Positions 1 to 8,566 of a stretch of DNA of 64,000 nt are shown here, piece by piece. The position numbers and the translations under genes were made by a program. The notes beneath the pieces are model-generated. The model worked only from the letters and a program-made list of their open reading frames with translations, was not told where the DNA came from and searched no databases. Source of the stretch: Zhenpiania hominis (lineage in GTDB: Bacteria; Bacillota; Clostridia; Peptostreptococcales; Anaerovoracaceae); contig NZ_JACRYT010000003.1 of the NCBI RefSeq assembly GCF_014333425.1, forward strand, positions 214,019 to 278,018. Direction: 5' to 3'. Each line of letters starts with the position of its first letter. Position 1 is the stretch's first letter.

Positions 1-418
1 ATTCTTTGGTACAGAAGTTAATTTGATGTGTGGGATATTTGAATTTGGCCAATATCCAAAACTGTTCTCTGGTAATAGCCCCATCTACATAATCAGAGAT
101 ATAATTATAAATCTGATCATTGGCCATTGCTCCAATTACGATGTCATAATCATGACTCTTTCCACTCCTGCATGCAACGATAAAATCCAGCCACTCATCC
201 GTCATATCTTTAAACTCTTTTATCTTCAAAGCGGAATTTAATCGCACTTCATAGATAGATACAATTTTGGTATCATAGCGTCTTGCCCATCTTTGAGCCT
301 GTTCTTTAATTACTGTACAATAGAACCCCGTCCCAAAATCCTTTGTATTTCTCCCAATACGAATTTGTGGATGTTCAACCGGCATGTAACTGCCATGGTA
401 TACCGTCATTTTTGCCAT
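1..418 (-). CDS. DUF3990 protein, ADP-ribosyltransferase-like (3' end outside window)
   Basis: I read this frame by eye: it starts with MAKMTVYHGSYMP and carries the block RNTKDFGTGFYCT, then AMANDQIYNYISDYVDG, which match the DUF3990 family. That family belongs to the ADP-ribosyltransferase fold group and often travels with a small DUF3791 partner. 139 codons are inside the window and the C-terminus runs off the left edge. The start at 418 is chosen because GGGGGGAG lies 4 bases upstream. It begins only 16 bases after the hsdS stop, so it is probably co-transcribed with the restriction-modification genes. A toxin or effector role is inferred from family membership, not shown here. Confidence 0.75.
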   Translation of the reverse strand, partial: MAKMTVYHGSYMPVEHPQIRIGRNTKDFGTGFYCTVIKEQAQRWARRYDTKIVSIYEVRLNSALKIKEFKDMTDEWLDFIVACRSGKSHDYDIVIGAMANDQIYNYISDYVDGAITREQFWILAKFKYPTHQINFCTKE

Positions 419-434
419 TAAACTCCCCCCTTTT

Positions 435-1568
435 CTAACCAAAATATTCCTGCATCAGGCTGTCAAATAGAAGTTGCGTTTCGTCTAGTGATTTCTGTAT
501 GGCAACTTTTGATTTGTCGGTCTGGGCAACAAAGGCGGCAAATCGTTCCTGCTGTTCTATCGGTGGCATATAAACTACCAAAGATTGTACATCTTTTTGG
601 TTGATACTAGCTTGATTGACCGCCTTTTTTGCTCGTTTTAAAATTTGCTGATAAATGAATTGAGAGCAAAGCAATTTCGTAATGTAAACTGGATGCAATT
701 TATGTTCGTCTACGTGCAATCTCATCATATTTGACTCAAAAACTGTATTTTCTATTAAACCTTGAACCAAACCGCACTTACCGAGATATTCAATGCTATT
801 GACTCGATTGATAACAATATCATTTTCATATAGTGAGTATCGCTTCAGCTCTATTTCTGAACAAATTAGCCGTTTTAACGATGAAAAATTCACCACCTTG
901 CCATCATAAAAACTATCTATTCGAAGAATAGGTACGCCCGTTTTATCTGATACATAATCTGACTGAGGCTTATAAAGTCCATTCTGCGGCTCGATTGTCA
1001 AAACTGATCCCAAAGTCACTCTTGGTAAATTATGTGGATTCGTCATTGGGTCCCCAAACATCTCCACAAATCGGGCTTTGATTAGTTCGTCTAACCTTTG
1101 TAACTCCCGATTTCGCATATCTTTGATAGCAACAATTGTATTTAGCTGATTGACAATTTCTTTCTGTTCTTTTAACGGCAAATCAGGTATTTGCATTTTT
1201 CGCATTGTTGCCTGGGTTAGCTTTTGACGTGTAGCACCATTTACTAAGCCATCAGTGTTGTAGAACATCAATGAATAGCATAAAAAATCTACATCTAACC
1301 CAGTCTTCGGCTTTAAAACGTGGGCATGATTATTTACCCAGCACTTTCCAGAAACTCTATATGCAATGGGCCTTGTTTTCGAACCAAAATTTCCACCATC
1401 TTCTGCTAAAAGAACAAGTTCGTCATCAAAGATATATTCTGCGACATAATCCTGTATTCCATTCGCACCATAGTATGGATATGGGCCTTCTTGTCTATTC
1501 GCTGCTGTTATTGGTATTCGCATCGAATCCAATATTTCACAACAGTCTTCTAATAACATCGTTTGCAT
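435..1568 (-). CDS. hsdS: Type I restriction-modification specificity subunit HsdS
   Basis: 377 residues with the two-half layout of HsdS: a target-recognition domain (about 1-130), a conserved helix (LPLKEQKEIVNQLNTI, about 130-170), a second target-recognition domain beginning near PRVTLGSVLTIEP, and a second helix (MPPIEQQERFAAFVAQ) near the C-terminus. HsdS chooses the DNA site for the HsdM methylase and the HsdR nuclease. It follows hsdM by 24 bases in the same direction. The first recognition domain is somewhat short, which is common. No hsdR is seen on the right side of hsdM, so it should lie beyond the left edge or be missing. Confidence 0.93.
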   Translation of the reverse strand: MQTMLLEDCCEILDSMRIPITAANRQEGPYPYYGANGIQDYVAEYIFDDELVLLAEDGGNFGSKTRPIAYRVSGKCWVNNHAHVLKPKTGLDVDFLCYSLMFYNTDGLVNGATRQKLTQATMRKMQIPDLPLKEQKEIVNQLNTIVAIKDMRNRELQRLDELIKARFVEMFGDPMTNPHNLPRVTLGSVLTIEPQNGLYKPQSDYVSDKTGVPILRIDSFYDGKVVNFSSLKRLICSEIELKRYSLYENDIVINRVNSIEYLGKCGLVQGLIENTVFESNMMRLHVDEHKLHPVYITKLLCSQFIYQQILKRAKKAVNQASINQKDVQSLVVYMPPIEQQERFAAFVAQTDKSKVAIQKSLDETQLLFDSLMQEYFG

Positions 1569-1592
1569 CTATTCATCCCTACAAATCTCAAT

Positions 1593-3095
1593 TTACTTTT
1601 TCAACAACTTCTCCAGTTCATCCATATTTTCTTGGATTTCTTTTTCCAGTCCTCGAATATTCGCCAGAATTTCCTCTGTCGGCGGATACTCTACTGGAAT
1701 ATATTCAATCTCTTTATACTTATTTATAGAAAGATCGTAGTTATTCTCTTTAATTTCCTTCTTTGGCACGAAAAAGGATTTTTCCGTTCTTGCCCGCTCC
1801 GTTTCCTTATCTCGGTTGCGGAACCGCTCGATAATATCCGGAATATCATTTTCATTGACAGGGCTTCTTTTATCATCAAGGCTCAGACCGTCTGCTTGCA
1901 TATCATAGAACCAGACATTGTCCGTTCCACCATGGCCGGTTTTAGTGAAAACAAGGATTCCTGTGGAAACTCCCGCGTATGGTTTGAATACTCCTGAAGG
2001 CATCGAGATCACAGCTTCCAGCCGGTTTTCCTCTACTAATTGTTTGCGTATATCTTTGTGGGCTTTTGAAGAACCAAAAAGCACTCCGTCAGGGACAATG
2101 CAGGCACATCTGCCCCCTACCTTAAGCATTCTCAAAAATAAAGCAAGGAAAAGCAACTCTGTTTTTTTCGTTTTACACACCTTCAGCAAGTCCGGTTTTA
2201 CGGAATCATAATCCAGACTTCCCTTAAAAGGCGGATTGGCCAGTATCAGCGAATATTTATTTTCATCCATATTCTGATCGGACAAGCTGTCCTTATACTC
2301 AATATACGGATTTTCGATGCCATGGGTCATCATATTCATCGCTCCAATACGAAGCATGGTTCGGTCCATATCATATCCGAAGAACATATGATTCATATAA
2401 TGATCCTTCTTCTCTTGGTCAAAAAAGATTTCTTCTTTATAGTTTTCCTTCAGGTACGCTCCTGCTGACACGAGAAACCCGGAAGTTCCGCATGCAGGGT
2501 CACAAATTGCATCATCAGGTTTTGGATCCATCAGTTCCACCATCATCCGAATAATATGACGCGGTGTCCGGAATTGGCCATTTCTCCCTGCGGAAGCAAT
2601 TTTAGAGAGCAGGTATTCATACACATCCCCTCGAATATCCATACCTTTTTCATCAGCCATTAACTTGTAAATTTCATCCAGGGAATCCACAACTTTTGAC
2701 AGCATTAACGGAGTCGGAAGTTTGAAAATAGCATCATCCATGTACTTGGAGTACGCGCTGTTTTTGTCGCCGTGCAGTTTTTTGATAAACGGGAATACCC
2801 ATTCCTGCATAACTGTATACATTTTTGCCGCCGGCATGTCGCGAAATACCGACCATTTGAGCTGGTTTCCGTCAATTGTGCGTTCACCGATTTCCACCTG
2901 ATCCGAAAACATACTTTTGTACGGCAATCCCAGCATCGCACTTTCTTTTGCTCTGGTGTTATCCACATCATCCAAATCATGAATAAACATCAGGTATGTA
3001 ATCTGCTCAATCACTTCCAACGGATTCACTAACCCGCCCGAAGCAAATACATCCCACAAATTATCTATTTTATTTTTTAACTCACCAGTAATCAT
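1593..3095 (-). CDS. hsdM: Type I restriction-modification DNA methyltransferase subunit HsdM
   Basis: 500-residue N6-adenine methyltransferase. An all-helical HsdM N-terminal domain covers about 1-140. SAM-binding motif I is DPACGTSGF (199-207) and catalytic motif IV is NPPF (287-290). The C-terminal helix (GLEKEIQENMDELEKLLK) is the usual contact with HsdS. Start ATG at 3095 has AGAGAGGAT upstream and a strong promoter about 55 bases upstream. First gene of the hsdM-hsdS-DUF3990 unit. Methylation of host DNA protects it from the cognate nuclease, which is not in the window. Confidence 0.96.
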   Translation of the reverse strand: MITGELKNKIDNLWDVFASGGLVNPLEVIEQITYLMFIHDLDDVDNTRAKESAMLGLPYKSMFSDQVEIGERTIDGNQLKWSVFRDMPAAKMYTVMQEWVFPFIKKLHGDKNSAYSKYMDDAIFKLPTPLMLSKVVDSLDEIYKLMADEKGMDIRGDVYEYLLSKIASAGRNGQFRTPRHIIRMMVELMDPKPDDAICDPACGTSGFLVSAGAYLKENYKEEIFFDQEKKDHYMNHMFFGYDMDRTMLRIGAMNMMTHGIENPYIEYKDSLSDQNMDENKYSLILANPPFKGSLDYDSVKPDLLKVCKTKKTELLFLALFLRMLKVGGRCACIVPDGVLFGSSKAHKDIRKQLVEENRLEAVISMPSGVFKPYAGVSTGILVFTKTGHGGTDNVWFYDMQADGLSLDDKRSPVNENDIPDIIERFRNRDKETERARTEKSFFVPKKEIKENNYDLSINKYKEIEYIPVEYPPTEEILANIRGLEKEIQENMDELEKLLKK

Positions 3096-3147
3096 CTATT
3101 TATCCTCTCTGCTCGAAGCATCAGAACGTCTGTTTTTTCATAGTTCA

Positions 3148-3176
3148 ACTATAGCATTTAAGCCTAACATCGTCAA
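3148..3176 (-). promoter_or_regulatory. Promoter of hsdM operon
   Basis: On the minus strand TTGACG (3171-3176) is separated by exactly 17 bases from TATAGT (3148-3153), close to the vegetative sigma consensus and pointing into hsdM. Confidence 0.8.
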
Positions 3177-3215
3177 TATTAAGCCTGTCTTTTCTGATAA
3201 TCATCAACATCCGCT

Positions 3216-3800
3216 CTACCTTTTCCGCCCCAAAAAATTCATCCACCTCACTCCATCTCTCCCAGGAAGCGCGTCCATCGACACCCACTGCTTTTCCAGC
3301 TGAAGCCCCGGAACTTCACGAAGAAGACGCTCTGTTTTTTCCTCATTAAAATCCGTATAATACCGCCCATCCCGGACTCCTTCAAAATTCCCGTACTTAA
3401 AAGAGGCGTACAAGATCCCATTTTCCTTCAGTCCGGCGCAAAGCCGCCCCACAACCTCTTTCAACGCATCATATGGCAGGTGCAAAAGCGACGCACAGGC
3501 CCAGATTCCGTCATATGTTTCTTTTTCGTGAAAGTCTGTAAAACGCATATGCTTCACTTCCATTTTCGCGTAATCCGAAGCAAGCCTGCAAAGCTCCGCT
3601 GAACCGTCAAGAGCGTCCACTCTGTAACCGGCGTCTTTAAAGGCCTTCGCGTCTCTGCCGCTGCCGCACCCAAAATCCAGTATGTACGCGCCGTCCTCCA
3701 GATTGTCCAGAAAGGCCGCCCGGGTTTCCGCAAAATTCACATTTACGGTTTTCTTAAAATACTCTTTGGCATTGCTTTCATAATAATCCAACGTTTTCAT
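3216..3800 (-). CDS. Class I SAM-dependent methyltransferase
   Basis: 194 residues with a Rossmann methyltransferase core: motif I ILDFGCGSGRDAKAF near residue 40, an acidic ribose-binding D in VDALDGS, and a substrate-side segment YDGIWACASLLHLP. It resembles the small-molecule methyltransferases of the TehB/UbiE-like group; the substrate cannot be told. The start at 3800 (MKTLDYY) is preferred over an ATG four codons earlier because GATGAGG then lies just upstream. It sits between hsdM and an HNH nuclease gene in the same orientation, with 46 bases to the next upstream gene, so it may be co-transcribed with the nuclease. Confidence 0.8.
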   Translation of the reverse strand: MKTLDYYESNAKEYFKKTVNVNFAETRAAFLDNLEDGAYILDFGCGSGRDAKAFKDAGYRVDALDGSAELCRLASDYAKMEVKHMRFTDFHEKETYDGIWACASLLHLPYDALKEVVGRLCAGLKENGILYASFKYGNFEGVRDGRYYTDFNEEKTERLLREVPGLQLEKQWVSMDALPGRDGVRWMNFLGRKR

Positions 3801-3846
3801 CAAACACCTCATCCGTCAGCGTTTATTTATCCGCTTCCCGGTAGAC

Positions 3847-4938
3847 TCAGTTCCGAAATCCCATGTTGTGGGCCGCCTGATAAACCGGAAGCATAATTTC
3901 CTTCAAAGTCTGCTTAAACATCTCGAACTCCAGCCCTTCCCGATAGAGTCTGTACCGGACGTCCGCGCTGTTTACATGTTCCCGGCAGCACTTGTCAAAA
4001 GCCTGATGAATCTTCTCGTACTTCCAGACCGACTGATATCCGTGAAACTCCACATCGGCCAGCCGATGAAAGTACCTGTCCCAGTCCGGCAGAAAATTGC
4101 CCTTGCTGCTGTTGATCGACTTGGTTGTCGGGTGCAGGTTCCAAAGCTCATCGTTGGCCACATAGGACCAAGGAATAAAATGATCCAGCGAGATTTCTCT
4201 CGGCGCGACCAGCTGATTGCCATAGATTTCTTTCAAAGGCTCAGTCTCCGCAACCAGTTTCCAGTACGCCTTAGCCTTTTCCATCTTACGTTCCTGCGGC
4301 GCGTTCAGCTTATCTGAAATTCCGGGAACATTCGGATTTCGTTTCTGCAGATAAGTAATCAGGTTGAAGTTGATCCAGCCGGAAAGAATTTCCTGATTCT
4401 CATACAGGTAAGGGAACCATTCATCCTGGATTTCAATGCGGGTGTCGAGTCCGGAAAGCTCACCGATATAATAAATCAGCCGCTTTTCCTGCCGCATTTT
4501 CCGAATGAGATTGCGTTCCGAAGTCTTCCATTCTGCCTGACCCCGCAGCGCACTGTAAAAAGGAGCCTGCAGCCGGTACGGCACATTTCTCGTCAGCGTC
4601 CGCTTCATTTTGGAAACGTTTTTATCCTCGCAGTTTCGCACAAATTCAAGGATTGTTTCCTTCTCTTCCGAGGATTTCAGTCCGCTTATCCTGGAAAGAT
4701 AATGAACCAGACTTTCCAGCGTATCGGCCGGACCCAGGTTCAGGTGGTATTCCGTCACCATATACCACGCCTCGCCGATCATAACATCCACAAGCTCTTC
4801 ATAACTGGCTGAGGTCCGCCCTTTCGCGACAATTCCCATAATGGCTTTAAACCAGAACAGCTTGTAGCTTTCGCTTTTGTTGTCAAACAGCCGGGATAGA
4901 TATTTGATGTCCAATGTTTCCGATACTGGTAAGTTCAT
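3847..4938 (-). CDS. HNH endonuclease domain protein
   Basis: 363 residues. The C-terminal third holds an HNH/beta-beta-alpha-metal nuclease motif: LDHFIPWSYVANDELWNLHP, then TTKSINSSKGN, with the catalytic His in DHF and the second-shell Asn residues around position 260-290. The N-terminal 200 residues are helical and charged and I do not recognise them. Such large HNH proteins are often found among phage-defence genes, and a restriction-modification locus is 0.8 kb away, so a defence role is plausible but inferred. The ATG overlaps the stop of the broken upstream gene (ATGA) and has AGGAAAGGA upstream. Confidence 0.75.
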   Translation of the reverse strand: MNLPVSETLDIKYLSRLFDNKSESYKLFWFKAIMGIVAKGRTSASYEELVDVMIGEAWYMVTEYHLNLGPADTLESLVHYLSRISGLKSSEEKETILEFVRNCEDKNVSKMKRTLTRNVPYRLQAPFYSALRGQAEWKTSERNLIRKMRQEKRLIYYIGELSGLDTRIEIQDEWFPYLYENQEILSGWINFNLITYLQKRNPNVPGISDKLNAPQERKMEKAKAYWKLVAETEPLKEIYGNQLVAPREISLDHFIPWSYVANDELWNLHPTTKSINSSKGNFLPDWDRYFHRLADVEFHGYQSVWKYEKIHQAFDKCCREHVNSADVRYRLYREGLEFEMFKQTLKEIMLPVYQAAHNMGFRN

Positions 4939-5322
4939 GCTGTGTCCTTTCCTGAGCAGTATGTTAAATTTGATTTATCCTTCTCCCCAACCGTATCCAC
5001 GCTCATATCCGGATGGTTCCAGTAATATTTCAAGGACTGGTAAAAAGCTTTATAGGAAGTCTTATACAGATTCGGCCGAGTTACCTTTACTTTTACTTTA
5101 TAGGAGTTTCCCAATCCGGTTATATTAAGAATCTGCCATTTCAGAGCTTTTCTGTTATACTTTTTATAGTACTTCGTTACAGTTTGCTTCCGCGCCATTC
5201 TCATCTGCAATCACCTGGCTGGGTCCGGATATACCATAGACCGCTTCCGCATTCATTCCCCATGGAATGGCACAGGAAATCATCACCGCTGCCGTCAAAA
5301 CAGCTAAAACTCTTAATTTCAT
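4935..5322 (-). pseudogene. Frameshifted small secreted protein
   Basis: Starting at 5322 behind a perfect AAGGAGG, a clear signal peptide (MKLRVLAVLTAAVMISCAIP, cleavage likely after AEA) leads into a short mature part that stops at 5164. The adjacent frame then continues without a start site for about 75 residues (TKYYKKYNRKALKWQ, then YKAFYQSLKYYWNHPDMSVD) to a stop at 4935. The simplest reading is one secreted protein of about 125 residues broken by a one-base frameshift near 5175. The family is not recognised. A sequencing error would give the same picture. Confidence 0.5.
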
Positions 5323-5399
5323 TTTATTTTCCTCCTTATCTGACACAGTACTATATGTGGTTTTCTCTTCCCAGCTCCATAAGCCAATACCACTCATCG

Positions 5400-5690
5400 C
5401 TATACAGGACTCTCGCTCCTTCCCAGTATCTCCTCCAGCCGATGTTCCATAGCGTCGACTACATTCTGAGGAGATACAATCCGTACTCCAGCTCCAAGTC
5501 CCACCAGCCATCCGAAAAACTGCCCGCTTACAGCCACTTCCTGGCGAATACGAAAATGCTCCCGATCCGTTTTCTGAATGATCACATCTGTCCCGAAGCG
5601 GTCAAGAATGGCTCCAATTAAGTTGTTTTCACACTCTAGCGTTACATGCTCCCGTCATAAGCCAGAAGAGTTACTCTTATTTTACAGGAA
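5400..5690 (-). pseudogene. WYL-domain transcriptional regulator, C-terminal remnant
   Basis: The minus strand reads EHVTLECENNLIGAILDRFG, then FRIRQEVAVSGQFFGWLVGL and GVRIVSPQNVVDAMEHRLEEIL. These are the C-terminal strand and helix of WYL/YafY-type regulators (typical ending: FFGWL, G.RI.SP). The preceding piece (CKIRVTLLAYDG) is in another frame, and the N-terminal HTH and WYL core are missing. It is therefore a decayed fragment. Real homologues are about 300 residues. Confidence 0.6.
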
Positions 5691-5805
5691 GGATGCCTGA
5701 TTGGCAATTTGCTACTGCTCTGAAGAAATTCCAGAAAGATCGGTTCGAAACTTACATTTTTTTCAATACCTTTATAACAGGTCTATTTTACAAAATTATC
5801 AGGGC

Positions 5806-5832
5806 AAAAAAACGGCCTCAAGTCAGCCGTTT
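5806..5832 (-). terminator. Rho-independent terminator
   Basis: AAACGGC (right) pairs with GCCGTTT around a 9-base loop, followed on the minus strand by a run of seven T (5806-5812). It lies upstream of the WYL remnant and no gene clearly ends at it. Confidence 0.5.
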
Positions 5833-5871
5833 CTATTTTTACGAGAGGCTCCATCCCAGGGTTCCTCCTAA

Positions 5872-6035
5872 TTGTATCCCCGCACCTCTAAAGTTACTTA
5901 ATGGATACAAAAGTTGTAGGTTTCAGAGCCTGCCTTTTTAAAAATCAGGCCAAATCAGAGATTTTCCCGAAATACAACCTGGCAAATGGGAAAGTTTTGT
6001 ATCCACAGGGCTAGATTTAAGGAAAAAGGATACAA
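5872..6035. repeat. Nested palindromic intergenic element (diverged relative of the GTATAC family)
   Basis: Outer ends TTGTATCC (5872-5879) and GGATACAA (6028-6035) are inverted. Inside them GGATACAAAA (5903-5912) and TTTTGTATCC (5995-6004) are a second perfect inverted pair, with GTTGTA/TACAAC a third. The 164-bp layout resembles the three GTATACACC elements at 8.8, 10.2 and 24.5 kb, but the sequence between the arms differs. It fills the gap before the TetR gene; no ORF is seen. Confidence 0.5.
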
Positions 6036-6074
6036 TCCAACTTCTCACTTTTCCACTCATCCTGTTCCGCTTCC

Positions 6075-6671
6075 TCAATTTCCCGAAGCTTCCGATTGAT
6101 TATGCTCAACATCGCTTTTACCTCCCAGTTCCTCCCGCACAATAGAAAATACCCCGTTTTCCGAAATACGGTAAATTCGCCTTACAAGCTCCTGCTGCGG
6201 CAGCTTTTTTCCAGTCTGAAGCCAGTATTTTATAACGCCCATCAACGCCGAAAGCTGATACTCCAGGAATGAAAAATCCACTTCCCTGCCGCTGTACTTT
6301 TCTCTCAGCAGCGCCATCCATTCCTTTTTCAGCTTCTCCCCCAGCAGAAGGTAATGATGCCGCTTAAACAGCAGTTCAATATGCGTGTCCTCTTTTCGGA
6401 GCGCTTGAAGAAAGATTTCCCCAAAGGCTGAGACCTGCAGCGCGCGGCTGAAATCGATCCTTCGGATTATCTCTTCCCGGATTGGCAGAAAGATACTCTC
6501 AATCGCTTTGTCTAAAAGATCGTAAATATCGTCGTAATACACATAGAACGTCGTCCGGTTGTATCCCGCTGCCTGGCAGAGCTCGCGGATTGAGATTTTC
6601 TCAATTTCGTTTCTTTCATAAAGCTTCCAGAAAGCTGTAAGGAATTCCGCTTTCGCGTCCCGTTTTTCCAT
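6075..6671 (-). CDS. TetR/AcrR-family regulator of the adjacent ABC transporter
   Basis: 198 residues. N-terminal helix-turn-helix of the TetR type: KISIRELCQAAGYNRTTFYV followed by YYDDIYDLLDKAIESI (residues 24-60). The rest is a helical ligand/dimer domain with no conserved signature (TetR C-terminal domains vary). Start at 6671 has GGGAGG upstream. It is divergent from the ABC genes at 6807, with 135 bases between, holding an inverted repeat. The likely role is local repression of the exporter, inferred from this layout. Confidence 0.88.
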   Translation of the reverse strand: MEKRDAKAEFLTAFWKLYERNEIEKISIRELCQAAGYNRTTFYVYYDDIYDLLDKAIESIFLPIREEIIRRIDFSRALQVSAFGEIFLQALRKEDTHIELLFKRHHYLLLGEKLKKEWMALLREKYSGREVDFSFLEYQLSALMGVIKYWLQTGKKLPQQELVRRIYRISENGVFSIVREELGGKSDVEHNQSEASGN

Positions 6672-6704
6672 GTCCTGTTTCCTCCCGTTTTCATGGTAAC
6701 ATAA

Positions 6705-6762
6705 AATCCGACACTTTGCATCGGATTGTTGATTGAATTCCGGCAGCCGCCCGGTTTATACT
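6705..6762 (+). promoter_or_regulatory. Operator-like palindrome and promoter of the ABC exporter
   Basis: AATCCGA (6705-6711) and TCGGATT (6721-6727) form a perfect 7-base inverted repeat with a 9-base spacer. Just downstream TTGAAT (6733-6738) and TATACT (6757-6762) are spaced 18 bases and point into the ABC ATPase gene. A TetR dimer bound here would cover the upstream edge of this promoter and the divergent tetR promoter. Confidence 0.55.
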
Positions 6763-6806
6763 GTTCCCAAAGAACCCGAGAAACCATGTAAAGGAGTGGA
6801 ACCGAA

Positions 6807-7703
6807 ATGGAAACAATCAGCGTCCGCAGTCTTACAAAGGATTATGGCGGAGGAAAAGGAATTTTTGACATTTTTCTGTCCATCCGGCAGGGGGAAGTGT
6901 ACGGTTTTCTTGGTCCCAATGGCGCGGGAAAATCCACGACCATCCGTCATCTGATGGGATTCTGCAGGCCCGATTCAGGCAGGGCGGAAATTCTGGGAAT
7001 AGAATGCTTTCGCGGGCAGAAAGCGATTCAGCCCCATGTGGGGTATCTCCCCGGTGAAATCGCCCTTCCCGATGATATGACAGGAACCCGTTATCTGAAG
7101 CTCATTGGAAAAATGCGCAAGATGAAGGAGTTTGGCTATGCCCAGGAGCTGGCGCGGCGTTTTTCCATAAATCCGGATCTGCTCATAAAACGAATGTCCA
7201 AAGGCATGAAGCAGAAAGTCGCCATTATTTCCGCCTTTATGCACGATCCGGATATTCTGCTGCTGGATGAGCCGACCAGCGGTCTGGATCCCCTGATGCA
7301 GAACCGTTTTGTGGAACTGGTGGAAGAGGAAAAGAACAAGGGCAAAACGATTTTTCTTTCTTCTCATATTTTTGAGGAGGTAGAAAAAACCTGTGACAGA
7401 GTTGGAATCCTGCGGGGCGGGAAACTGATCCGTGATATTACGATTGATGAGCTGCGCAGTTCCCAGATGACCACTTACCAGATCGGTTTTTCAGGCATTT
7501 CGGATTTAAGAAAGTTTCAGACGCAATACCCTGACGCTCACTGCGCAAAAAACGCGCTGCAGCTGACCATTTCCATTCCCGATTCCCAAATCAATCCTCT
7601 GATCAGCGCCCTTTCCCAGTGCAGCCTGCGCTTTCTGAGAGAGGAAAAACACACGCTGGAAGAGTATTTCATGCAGTTTTACGGAGGTGAAGAACATGTT
7701 TAA
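6807..7703 (+). CDS. ABC transporter ATP-binding protein
   Basis: 298 residues. Walker A GPNGAGKST (about 37-45), Q-loop region HVGYLPGE, signature SKGMKQK, Walker B ILLLDEPTSGLDP and switch His in LSSHIFEE: a complete ATPase. A C-terminal extension of about 80 residues is typical of exporter ATPases of the drug/lantibiotic type. ATG has AAAGGAGTGG upstream. The permease gene starts inside its last codons, so the two are translated together. It likely powers export of a hydrophobic compound sensed by the divergent TetR protein. Confidence 0.93.
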   Translation: METISVRSLTKDYGGGKGIFDIFLSIRQGEVYGFLGPNGAGKSTTIRHLMGFCRPDSGRAEILGIECFRGQKAIQPHVGYLPGEIALPDDMTGTRYLKLIGKMRKMKEFGYAQELARRFSINPDLLIKRMSKGMKQKVAIISAFMHDPDILLLDEPTSGLDPLMQNRFVELVEEEKNKGKTIFLSSHIFEEVEKTCDRVGILRGGKLIRDITIDELRSSQMTTYQIGFSGISDLRKFQTQYPDAHCAKNALQLTISIPDSQINPLISALSQCSLRFLREEKHTLEEYFMQFYGGEEHV

Positions 7704-8481
7704 TGCTCCCTACTTTGCGCATCTTACAAGATCCAACCTGAAATTCCTCGCCGCCTTCACCCTGGTACTCTGTCTGTTTCTCACTGTAATGACAAATGTA
7801 TTCACACCGGAAACGGTAACGGATCTGCAGTCGGCAGCCCGCGGAACCATTGCTTCTCAAATCCTTACCGGCAACGGCACGCTCATTGGTTTCATGGCAA
7901 ACTCCTTTTATGCCCTGATGGCAATTATCTTTCCCATGGTGTATTCCATTCTGACCGGAAACCGCCTGGTTGCGGAAAAGGTAGATAAAGGAAGTCTTGC
8001 CGGATTTCTGTCAACGCCCGTTACCAGGTTGCGGATTGTCCTTACAAGCACCCTTTATCTGCTGATTTCCCTGATTGTGATGTGGGGACTGACCTCTCTG
8101 GTGGGGCTATTGGCAGCGGAAGCCTTTCAGCCGGGCGCGTTGGATCGGGAAACTTTTTTGCTGATGAACGCCGGCGCATTTTTATACCACCTTGCTGTCA
8201 GCAGTATCTGCTTCTGTTCCTCCTGTATTTTCAATACTTCCAGAAACTCTCTGACTTTCGGCGCGGGGCTGCCATTGCTGTTCTTTGTCATCAGCCTGCT
8301 GCGGAAGCTTTCTCTTGATCTGGATTTTCTGAAATATTTCACGCTGAACACCCTGTTTGACACGGAAGCTATTCTGCAAGGAAGCGGATACGCGGCAGAT
8401 TTCGCGATTCTGGCGTGCCTGTCCGCAGTGCTTTACGCGGTTGGAATTCTATGGTTTAAAGAAAAGGATCTGCCCTTATAA
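7696..8481 (+). CDS. ABC-2-like transporter permease
   Basis: 261 residues with about six hydrophobic segments (around residues 15-35, 65-90, 110-135, 155-180, 190-210 and 235-255) and no enzymatic motif. This is the layout of ABC-2 type permeases. ATG 7696 is chosen over GTG 7687 because GGAGG (7683-7687) then sits 8 bases upstream; the gene overlaps the ATPase by 8 bases. It forms the membrane channel of the exporter. Confidence 0.85.
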   Translation: MFNAPYFAHLTRSNLKFLAAFTLVLCLFLTVMTNVFTPETVTDLQSAARGTIASQILTGNGTLIGFMANSFYALMAIIFPMVYSILTGNRLVAEKVDKGSLAGFLSTPVTRLRIVLTSTLYLLISLIVMWGLTSLVGLLAAEAFQPGALDRETFLLMNAGAFLYHLAVSSICFCSSCIFNTSRNSLTFGAGLPLLFFVISLLRKLSLDLDFLKYFTLNTLFDTEAILQGSGYAADFAILACLSAVLYAVGILWFKEKDLPL

Positions 8482-8522
8482 CATTTCTGCTTTCCAGGAG
8501 CCTGCTCTGCGGAAAAAAGCAC

Positions 8523-8551
8523 TTGCACCCGACCGACAGATCCGCTATACT
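8523..8551 (+). promoter_or_regulatory. Promoter of tRNA-Ser
   Basis: TTGCAC (8523-8528), 17-base spacer, TATACT (8546-8551), ending 15 bases before the tRNA 5' end. Confidence 0.75.
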
Positions 8552-8566
8552 ATAGAAGTACGTTTA

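Noticed and set aside
23..241. 72-residue plus-strand frame at the left edge
   Set aside because: Antisense to the DUF3990 gene, which has recognisable family blocks and a ribosome site.
3096..5000. hsdR on the right of hsdM
   Set aside because: Genes there are a methyltransferase and an HNH protein; no DEAD/helicase or HsdR nuclease motif. hsdR must be left of the window or absent.
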